Source: Tubiluchus corallicola
Taxonomy: Eukaryota > Priapulida > Priapulimorpha > Priapulimorphida > Tubiluchidae
Assembly (NCBI GenBank): GCA_030141605.1
Contig: JAQGDQ010000076.1
Span: forward strand, 248,001 to 312,000
Reading direction: 5' to 3'
DNA length: 64,000 nucleotides
The position numbers were made by a program, and so were the translations under genes. Under the pieces are notes generated by a model. The model was not told the origin of the DNA and made no database searches. It saw only the letters and a list, made by a program, of their open reading frames with translations. Shown in pieces: positions 1 through 9,900 of the stretch. Position 1 is the first letter of the stretch, and every line of letters begins with the position of its first letter.

Positions 1-1821
1 CTTTAAAATGTTCAATTAGAACAACCAAAAAAAATCAACCTAAAATTTATTTTGCTGTTTTCGGGTGCTTTTAATCATAGTGCAGATAGTAGACAATTAG
101 AACCTGTTAGTATCTGATGTGGGGTTAACGTAACATCCATGCTGATTAGTAATTCATAAAAGTGAGGTACTTAAATATTTATGCACTGTTCAACCAAATC
201 TTTCCCAGATTTTGTTTCACTTTATTTTGGTATTTGCTTACAATAATTTGCATGTAATCAGCATTTCCTGTGGTCGCAATTACCACAAGCTCATCATTGT
301 GCTTGACAAAAAATTTCACCTACTTTTGACAGCAAATGAGGTGGATAAAAAAATAGAGATTATCTAATAAATGTTGGCACTAGCAGCTTACATGCATTGC
401 ACTTAGTCGTGATATATAATTGCTACTGACACATTATTGTTTGCAAATGTACTTCCAGGGCAGAGTAACTGTCCTCTTGGTTTATTGAATTAGTTCATCG
501 GTCTGGTAGAGCTTTGGTAATAAGCTTCATTAGGGCTTCGTGCATTAAGGCACTGAGCTCTTGTTGATCTTAAGCTTGAGCATTTGTCAGAGAAAAGAGT
601 GGCATTGTGACATTAGCATAACACTTGAGTGTGTCCAAGATCACTGTGAGGTCAAACACACTGGTGCAATTTGGGCTGTCAGTTTACTAATTCTCTTTTT
701 ATTGCTTTATTGCTAGTTGTTGATTTTTTTATATTGATACGTTTGTGGCTTAACATGAATAGAACATGTTGAAGTCTTCAAAATTTGAACACCTCAACAA
801 TTTTTTGGTTTTGCAAAACAAAAAATGAAATAAGCATTCAAGATGGAAAGCCAAGCCACTGCTATACTGATAGTAAAAGTCTAGAATGTTTCAAAACAAA
901 CCATCACATTGTAAGCCAGAGTTTTCCTAAAGAAAAGTAAGAGGTGAGATTCAAAACCCTCAATTGATGATTAGTGTGCGCAGTAAAAAAACGAGCAGAT
1001 TTTATGAAACGAAGCAGGGCTTATTTTTTAGTTTTAGTTGTATTTCAATTTCTTGCAAGACATTTTGAATACCATAATAAAATAAAATATAATGAAATAG
1101 AAATTAGTCAAAAAGTAGCAGAAAGTTACTGAAACTTCAGCATGCAAACCAGTAGACTGTAGAATCTTCTAGGCCTATTTTGGAGTAGGATGAGAAATGC
1201 AAGTGGAATTAAAGCTAAATGATGCAGTACTTTTGGCAAAAACACATAAAAATGTCTAATTTTTATTGTCAATGTAATAAACTGAAAACCAGGGCAATAT
1301 CCAATCTACTGATTACTGATTTACCACATTTGTTTCAATAATACATGCTCTTGTCCTTGCCAAGAAATATGCAGCTGAGAGAGTGATTTAGAAATATTTG
1401 AATAGAAGTAATGACTAAACTTTTAAATTTGAATTTGTCGCAGATTTCATGCATGTTTACTTGAAGATTTCATTTATTTAACCCTGTTGTGGTTTATTTC
1501 TTGATAAGGACAAGAGCTCAAATCGTTGGAATGGAATCAGTAACATGCAATAACAAGCAAAAAGTGTATTGCACAGACTCCTAAATATTTAGTAGTTAGT
1601 ATAACAGTTAATTTATAGCTAAACTTACATGCATTCACTTATAATTAAAAATGTAGAAAATTAGTGTTTAGGTTCTATATATTAGTTTTAGTGTTTATTG
1701 ATGCTTTAATTGATATGTTGGTATGTACAGAGAAGTAAAGATGAATTTTCGTTGTAAGAATTTATAGCTGACGAGATTTTTCAACATATTTTTTAGCCTT
1801 TTTGCAATGTTTATTTTTCAG
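1..1821 (+). other. Upstream intron of the GALNT gene (partial)
   Basis: AT-rich sequence with no convincing exon. It ends in a good acceptor (TTATTTTTCAG, AG at 1820-1821) just before the first recognisable GALNT exon. I infer that it is the 3' part of an intron whose donor is outside the window. No repeat or RNA gene was recognised in it. Confidence 0.6.
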
Positions 1822-1948
1822 AGTTCCAGATAAACAAGATATTGCATTTGGTTCGATTCACCAAGGTCACTTGTGCATGGATACCCTGGGTCATCTATCA
1901 GGGCAAAGTATAGGCTTATATAGCTGTCACCATGCTGGTGGTAATCAG
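1822..1948 (+). CDS. GALNT2: GALNT exon, lectin alpha repeat
   Basis: One base plus 42 codons; reads [20 protein letters not shown] and onward to CHHAGGNQ. The donor is GTAAGT at 1949. It ends exactly after the Gln of the first Gln-x-Trp element. Confidence 0.88.
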
Positions 1949-3655
1949 GTAAGTGTCTGAATATATTGAATAACCACTTTTGAAATAACGAGTCCATTAT
2001 TCAATACTTTGATGAGCTATTTAGTTCGATATTCAAGTCAAAACAGTAGTGCCTAATCACCCCGACAGCAAAGTAAATACGTTCATTGATTCAATATTAG
2101 TATGTGTTTATTGCCCTCTACATAATAACTGAAAACTAACTAATATAGTTTTAATTGCGTGGTCTTACTTGTGAAAGATTAAACTTGCATTTTATTAAAG
2201 TTTGAAAACCATATATACCAAAGCAAAAAAATGTGAGAAAAAACTAGAACTGAGCCTCCAATTCAACTGTCACCTTGAATAGCAAGCACAATGTCTTAGA
2301 CTACCCGATCTAAAATTTAATATATTGTTTATTTATTCCCTCAAATAAAAGACATTATTGTTTGGATGACATTGTAAAAATTCACGGTGCACTGACTAAT
2401 CAAAAATACCAAAAGATAACACTAAAAAAAGAAACGAAACATTCTGTTCTGAAAAGAGGTTCTCTGGCTTCTTGTAACTCAATCTTTAGACAAATAAAAC
2501 TCTTCAGTATACCGCGGACAATTAGCACTCTCCAGTGTAGAATGGAATAAAACGCACTATCAGAAACCTTCACACTGTACTAGCATTTGTGTCTTGTGCA
2601 ACTTTCTGTAATCGTATAAGGTATATTCTCTGATTTTTATGTCAGTTAGCCTATTATAATTAACAAATTTTGTCCAAACTGTATTTTCTTTACTTATTTA
2701 ACTTGTTTTGCTATAGGAATGGTCATTTACAAAAGCTGGATCAATTCGACATGGTGATCTGTGTTTAGATGTGGTAAACTTTGATCCAGGGTCACCATTA
2801 ATAATGCGCCCTTGTAAGGGATCAAACACACAGGTGGGTTACCAGATGCTAGATGTCTTTTGTAAATTAAGAGTTATTGTTTCATGTTTTATCTTTAGAA
2901 TGTTAAAGTACTTAAAGTTAGACTGCACCACACACACGCACACACAGCTAGTAATTAGAAAAATGTTAATACATGAGATTAGCTTTTAATAGGTAAGTTT
3001 TTTTATACAGCATGGCTCTCTGTGAGCTGTGATCCAGCTTGCAATGCTAGTCCTTTTTAATGTAAACGGTTATGGTGGGATGGGAACCTAGCTCATTAGC
3101 AAGGAGATTTGTTTTAGCAGTGTTCAGATGCATGTATAACCTGCCTTCATGAGATAAACAGCAGAATGGCAGATCAAATCATCCAGAGGCAATTGTCTAG
3201 GCAGCCATAAATCCATTTCGTAGATAATCCTAGACTTGCTTAAAATCAGTTGCTAAGCTCACACCATGACCACTCAGCTATCTTCACTGTTAAAGTGAAA
3301 AGCTTACCATGTATTTTGAAAAGTCGTTAGGCATATTTAATGTAGCCACAGTCATTAATTTTTGTTTGAGGCTAAGCTATTTGCACGTGTTATAATGAAA
3401 TTACTTGCCTAGAACTGTGCGGTTTTGCATGACTGTTTTTGCTGAAAGTGTAAAATTCACGATGAAAACTAATGCCTTCACATCTCTTTGCAGAAGTGGG
3501 TGCGGACAGAAAATGAGAAAATGTTTAAGCATGTGATATCTGGACAAGATTTTTGCATAGACAGTGTAGACCACAGCAATAAAGGCATTACTATTGAAAA
3601 GTGCGATAAGAACGTGTTAACACAGCACTGGAAATTTTCTTTAAACAAGTTATGA
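1822..3655 (+). CDS. GALNT2: Polypeptide N-acetylgalactosaminyltransferase, GALNT2-like, C-terminal lectin part (partial gene, 3 exons)
   Basis: Family role: a Golgi type II membrane enzyme that starts mucin-type O-glycosylation by moving GalNAc from UDP-GalNAc to Ser/Thr. Only the C-terminal 134 residues are here, in exons 1822-1948, 2717-2833 and 3494-3655 (stop TGA 3653-3655). Together they form a ricin-type beta-trefoil lectin domain with three repeats, each having a Cys-(Leu/Met/Ile)-Asp element and a Gln-x-Trp element: CMDTLGH...GNQEW, CLDVV...NTQKW, CIDSVD...TQHW. The [17 protein letters not shown] and terminal QHWKFSLN segments resemble GALNT2 more than GALNT1. All splice sites are GT-AG and the junctions within the window are phase 0. 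The catalytic GT-A domain and membrane anchor must lie upstream of base 1. The subfamily call is from remembered resemblance; the family call is secure. Confidence 0.9.
2717..2833 (+). CDS. GALNT2: GALNT exon, lectin beta repeat
   Basis: 39 codons, phase 0 at both ends; begins [20 protein letters not shown] and ends at Gln of the second Gln-x-Trp. Acceptor CTATAG, donor GTGGGT. Confidence 0.88.
3494..3655 (+). CDS. GALNT2: GALNT terminal exon, lectin gamma repeat and stop
   Basis: 53 codons plus TGA; begins [20 protein letters not shown] and ends [10 protein letters not shown]. Acceptor TCTTTGCAG. Confidence 0.88.
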   Translation, partial: KWVRTENEKMFKHVISGQDFCIDSVDHSNKGITIEKCDKNVLTQHWKFSLNKL

Positions 3656-6272
3656 TGGACGGCATATTGTCGTCTTAGTGCATAAGGTGTCACAGTGATT
3701 ACGCATTTAATTGTGTTGTGGGACTACACAGACTACAAAGAAGGATGGCTTAGACTGTTTTTAGAGGTTGAAAAATGGCTGACACTTTGTACCATGTGAA
3801 GGTTATTCTTCTTTGTTTTCCCCTGACGAAAGATTGGAAGAACCATTCTCGCCAGTAAACATTCTTACTATTGTTTTCAGCAACAGTGCTTCACATGTAG
3901 TTACACCTGGTCATAACCTTCTGGATTGTTGAACGCCAGAAGAAATTGTCAGGGTTTTGTTGCTGGCAGACCGGTCACATAGTTAGTGTGCTAAAATGAG
4001 TTGGCAGTGTCTTCAGTTCTTTATGCTCGAGAAGATAGTTGTTGATTTTCATTTTGATATCAGCGAACTTCCAGTTTCGTTTTAAAAAACATTCCACACA
4101 AACAAAATGTGCAAAGCCAGAATCGATTTAACTTCACGTGCTTCCTAACGGAAACTGTTTTAAGCAGGCATATAAGCTATGTACAAAAAACAAGAGACTG
4201 TAGTTATTTTTAGTTTTTAGTTTTGGGACATGGTTTAGTTATTGTTTCTAAAATAGATTGTCCTCCTAGGCAATTATTACAGTCTAGTATCGTATACGAT
4301 TTTAATTTTTAGTCCAAAATTAAACAGTGAGCATGTAATTTTTCTAGCTATTCAAGACACACTAGTCAGGTTTTTGTTTGTAATCGACCGTTTTCGTCTT
4401 ATTTACGTCCCTAGTCATTTTATCGTGATATAGTATGCTGTTAAGTTGTATGAGTGAGTAACTTGATTTTTATTTCGTAAATTCAGCAATGCTGTTAAAA
4501 CTTACAATAATAATTTATTTACCGTACTGCATATATCATTTTAGTCAAATTTTTGTACAATTCAGGGAATATGCTTTGTGCACAGTTTCTTGCAGTACCT
4601 GTTGTTTTGTTCACTAGTTAGTCTTTGGTTCTTATGTAATGCTCAGGCATACGTTTTCCAGAAATGTTTATTTTATCCCTTATTTTTGGTTTTTAAAAGT
4701 TTGTCATTGAGGCACGTTTAAAAACAATTGTTTTTTTTTCTAATTCACTTCCACCAGTTTTTCTTGTTGCGTCAATGCCAAACCAAGTTTTATAAAAATT
4801 ACCAGTATCTTTTTTATTTTACTAAGTTACTAAGCTAGTGCAAGACAAAATCCACCATTTGTTTTATAAGTGGCTAATTTGTGCTAAATGCATCAATCTT
4901 CAGTGTTGTTAAAATGCTATTACATATTTAGAAATGTCTGTAAAAAATAATGACCATAAAAAACCCAGTGTTTGGCCAGTATAACTGGCTGCAGTCCAGT
5001 GCACAATTGCACGTTTACAAAAACTAAATGAAAGTCCATTGAAAAACTATTTTTTAATCATCAAAATCACTTCAATGTGGAAATAAACTCAAAAGAGGAA
5101 TTGATACAATTACTATGTTCTATGATCTTGGCAATATCATTGTTCTTTCACTAGCAAGAGGAGATAAAGTTACGGCTACATCTTAGATGAAATTAAAGGT
5201 GTAGCTCTTGATCTCATTTTTACTATAAATCTGTTAAGTAAGCCACAGTTATTTCACTTTTATTACAAATGTCATGTGACTTTATTCAGTGCCAATCAGT
5301 GTGTCACAAATGTAAGGTTAACGCATGTCATGGTAAGGGTACAGGTACATGTGCAAGGTCACATGTAACATAAAATTTGAGCATATTTCTGATTTTAGCC
5401 TTTTCTTTTTAATGCCCTTTACTGCAAATGAAAGTTTTTGAAGACCGTTGTACTTTGCTATGATGTGGAGTCTAAACTCAAGTCAGGGTACCAAGTCAAG
5501 GGAAATTTTGTTAATCACAATTGTTAAACTGTTAAATAAAAATAAAAATGTTTCCTTGTAAAAGAACTTCTCGCATACAATTAACAAGTTTTATATTGCG
5601 ACGTGATTATTAGTCAGTATCTTATTGTACAATTACTTGTAAATTTTATAAAAAAATTATGTATATATATGTGATGTGTAATAGTTTGTAAATATGTTTA
5701 TTGTTCATATCAGAACGTTTAATTGGCATTTTTATGACTTGTCTGTTTTGCATCTTTTGTATTGTAACAGAATAAACATGCTAATTTTGCTACATTTTAA
5801 TGTTGACTTTGACTGATTTCCCAAACAAATAAATGCTACTTAAAAAATTACGAAGCGCAATATACACCCAAAAATACTTATTGCACAATTTGTTTATTTT
5901 TAATATCTCTGTTATGTACATAAATGCTAAATTGCTAAATACTTGTCACCAATGAACATGGACAATAGTTCAAATAAAATTACTTTAACAGCTTATATTC
6001 CTTTCAGTGACTATACGTATTTCGGTATACAAAACACAAGAAGTTTCTTTACATGTTGTATTGGGAGGGCCACAAAATATGTACAATAACAAATTTGAAG
6101 TGATGCAGTTGTAATTATATACATGTATTTCATCATATTTACACAACAAGCTGTGGATGTATATAGCTAATACTAGATCAACCAAATGACTGAAAGCCAA
6201 AGAACAAATAAACAAAGTCATGCTCAAACAGAAAATTAGAAAAAAATCTAAATGGTTATGCAACCATTTATT
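3656..6272 (+). other. GALNT 3'UTR and intergenic region between convergent genes
   Basis: AT-rich with no credible coding potential. Candidate poly(A) signals AATAAA lie at 5082-5087 and 5771-5776; the second is followed by GT-rich sequence. The transcript end cannot be fixed, so a 3'UTR of about 1.4-2.1 kb is possible. The rest separates GALNT from the 3' end of RRP36. Confidence 0.5.
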
Positions 6273-6757
6273 TTTTATTATTAAAACAACACAACTTTTA
6301 TTAAAAACTAAATTACAACTGTTCAAAAACGTGCAAATGTTTCGACAGCAATCTGCTCATTCAGCTGTCATAATTAGTGGTACACTATACATCTACAGTA
6401 TAGACAATAATGCACTAATTATGTATTTACAAAGAAGCCAAGGTAATGAATGCACAGATCTGGAGAAAAGAAATACATATAGTAACAGATAGCTAAGTAT
6501 TTGAAAATAAAGTAAATGGAATTGAACTAATAAGCACATAAAGAGGATTTACTTGTATTTACCTCTTTGTAAATACACAATTAGTGCGTAATTTTCCCTA
6601 CTGTCGACTCTGCCTATTTATACTGCTTTGTTGTTTGTATAGTGTACCACTGATGATTACAGCTGATTGCCGTCAAAAGGATTGAATTCAAAAGGATTTT
6701 TTAAACAGTTACAAATTATAGTTTGTAATAAAAGTTGTGTTGTTTTAATAATAAACG
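6273..6757. repeat. Long inverted repeat (two arms, about 130-bp loop)
   Basis: The arm at about 6275-6436 is, with a few indels, the reverse complement of 6565-6755. Matching blocks include TTTGTAAATACA, GTATAGTGTACCACT, ACAGCTGA and AAAAGTTGTGTTGTTTTAAT. It starts about 75 bp past the RRP36 stop codon on that gene's strand. A minus-strand AATAAA (TTTATT, 6267-6272) follows the distal arm, so the whole hairpin may be inside the RRP36 3'UTR. It may be a foldback or MITE-like element, but no clear target duplication was found. Confidence 0.75.
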
Positions 6758-6828
6758 CTTTGAAGTGCCTGTGTAGATTTACATTTTGCTAATGAAAGCT
6801 AGTGTCTTTACTTAAAAAGTTATGACTA

Positions 6829-6971
6829 TCAAGATCTCTGGTGTCTGGCAGGCAAGAGATGACTATCTTTGGATGCGTTTCTTTTATTCTTCTTCTGAAG
6901 ATATTTTTCCAGCTTCCCAGAAGCTCTCAGTTGTTTGTAACGTTCAGCTAACAACAATTTCTTCTTTTCAG
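6829..6971 (-). CDS. RRP36: RRP36 exon 6 (terminal)
   Basis: Two bases plus 46 codons and TGA. Encodes the basic C-terminus, with KLEKYLQKKNKRNASKD typical of the family. Acceptor AG at 6972-6973. Confidence 0.9.
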
Positions 6972-9900
6972 CTAAAATTATACAAATCAAATAATACTTC
7001 TTTGCAACTGAAAAAATGATAAGTTTTTGATTACTCAAACATTGTAGGTAATGTTTAAGAGCACATCAAATGCTGATGCTTATTGCAGGAAAGATTTTTC
7101 TCATTTATTGATTGGTTAACAGCTAGGCCTAAGTATTTACAGCACTGTTCTTGATACAGTGCAGTGTTTCTTGCACTGCATAGCACAATACCTTGCTAAG
7201 CTTATAGTAAATGATTTGCGACATTAATAGCAAAAATCGAATATCACATGAGGCATTGGTAAGAGTTTACTCGGAGTCAAGGTAGAAGTTATAGACATGC
7301 ATAGCAGCGCAATCTCAAAATGGGCCAGCTTTTGGACATGTCTAAAGTCATAAAGTTTTATTTAAATCAATGCTATAAGAAATTTTTGTATTTATTGTGA
7401 TGGAATGAATTGAAAGCTGCAATGAAATGTTTGCTTTTTAATAGAAAGAACTGAGTGAAAAACAAATCTAATCACATTTAAAATTTTTGCAACGAAAATG
7501 CCATTAAAAGTACAGTACACACTGGAATATATACAGGTCTTGCATTTTTTTAAATGAGGGATTTTAAATCAATTGATTTCAGGACATTTGATAAATCTCA
7601 GAGGAACAAAACTAAAATGAAATGTAAAAATTTCAGCCTAAATTTCATGAAAAGTTTATATATATATAGTTATGCAACTTTGCATTTAAATTAAGTAAAT
7701 TAAAAAGAAGTCTTCAGTTTTATTAACTTATTACTTCTTGGCTGAATCGGTCCACTAAAAGGGAAGCACGTAAGTGACTCAATGGACCTTATACTTCCTT
7801 CACAATGCATGAGCTTTAACTGTCGGTTATGTTGCATATATTTTCCATCATATCATACTGCACTGTATCCCAACACACTATACCACACTATATCATCCAA
7901 CCATTTCATTGCTTCACATTACTCATTTAGCGACACTTAACAAACCTGCATATATAATTTTATTCAAAGTCCATCTAAGTGAAAAAAAAATGGCAAATTA
8001 TGCCACTTTTTATGGCCTCTTTGAAATGAAATAGATTTGACCTAATATTATGATTAGACCACTAACACAAAATTATTTGTTTATAAGTTCTACGATCACT
8101 AGAGCTGGTACAACAAAGGCTTACATCTCTTCAAGAAGAATGGCTTCTTTCCTTGTTTGACTAACTCTTTTTCCTTCTTCTTTGCCTCTCTTTCCTTCTC
8201 TTTTGCAGCTAATCTTTCTTGGGTGGTTCGTTCTTCTTGTTCCTGTAATATAAAGTCAAGTTAAGAGAATCACCTTAAAGAAGCACCTTTTCTTACCTTA
8301 TGAGAATTCATACTATAATTATTACATATATGTGATTTATATGATTACAACTATTTTTAAAATATCAAAAATATTAGTATAACTGGTATCAACTTTTTTC
8401 TGAAAGTAGCTAACAATTAAAAATGTCATTAATAAGACTATGACTGTGAATGTTCTGGCAGTCACAGTCATAATCTAATTAATAATATTAGTAAAAATTA
8501 TTTTATACTGTTATAAACAGTTTCTTTCTTTGCAACATAATTTTTATTTTATTGACACTCATTATTGTATCTCAGACTGTTAAGTGTCTATGTTTTGATA
8601 TATGACAAAAAGGAAAACTATACACACACTAATACATATAATACCTAAACACCTCTAAGCATAAAATTGCAAAGTTACCATTTGTTTGACCAAACGCTTT
8701 AGTTGTTCTTTTCTCTCTGTATCTTTTTCTTTTTGCACAATCTTTAGGATTTTCTAAAACAATGCAAGCAAAATGAGTTTTTAGTGTGTAACAAGTTGCA
8801 ATGAAAGTGAAAAAGGTAAGCAAGGTAAGACAAGTAATATTTAGAAAAACAGTAGCCTATAATAGATTGACTTAGTTGAAAATCAAAATTTCTGAATTGT
8901 AAAATCCTGGAAAGTATACAAGCATCAAACTCACACACATATTAGAAGAGTATTAGACTTAGAATAAACAACCTAACAAAAACATTAATATTTGGGAGTT
9001 TTGTGAGAAAAATATTAGCAGCTAAATTACGGCAGACATGTTACATAAATTTGCTGAGTACGCTACCACATGTGACTATAATAGACACAGCAAAAATATT
9101 CGATTAAAAAACTTAATATTTGGGAATTTTGGTAAGCTATATCAAATGCATAAATGAATACTAGGTAAACTAGTCATCATATATGACTATTTGTAGTGCA
9201 TTACCAACTTTTCTCTTTGTTTTACATCATGCAAAAACGAGTATGATTTGTTGAATATGTCTTCACTGAATTCTCCAGACAAGTCATCAAACCTTGGATC
9301 TCTGTAAACCTGCAATGAAGCAAAAAAGAAAATTACAAGCTCATACATGCATAAGATTTGTGATTATAAACTTTTACACTAAAGACATACAAGACAATAA
9401 CATCAGACATACCATGAAGATAATTTGCATTTTATTGGATTGTGGATTTTATTGACTTTGGATTATAGACGACAGTAATGAAGTTAACTTTCTGGTGTGA
9501 CAGTGTAACTTAATTTAACATTTGAATAAATTTGCTTATACGGCATAAGTTCAATGTTTGGCATGTGTTAAGAAAGATTTAGATTACAAAATGCTTACGC
9601 CTGTTTATAGTTTATCAAATTACTTCAGAATTACTAAGTGCATATGACTGCAACTAGTGCAATTACACATTTGCATTGGTTTTTTAATTCGCTCCTAGAT
9701 GGCAGACAAAAGCTGCTCAGTTACCATAGCAACACCAACTTTAGCAATGCCCTTTCGGGCAGTGTGATGTTAAAAGCTACAACAGGATAATGAATATAGC
9801 GGCTGCGTGTCACAAACACCATGGCAACCCATTGTTCCAGCTAAGCTGTGTCTTGCTGCTGCGTGAAATTTTATACAAATATCATTAGCGCACAAAAATA

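Noticed and set aside
6220-6492. 90-codon plus-strand frame and 113-codon minus-strand frame (5985-6326)
   Set aside because: They overlap one arm of the inverted repeat, have low-complexity AT-rich codons and no family resemblance.
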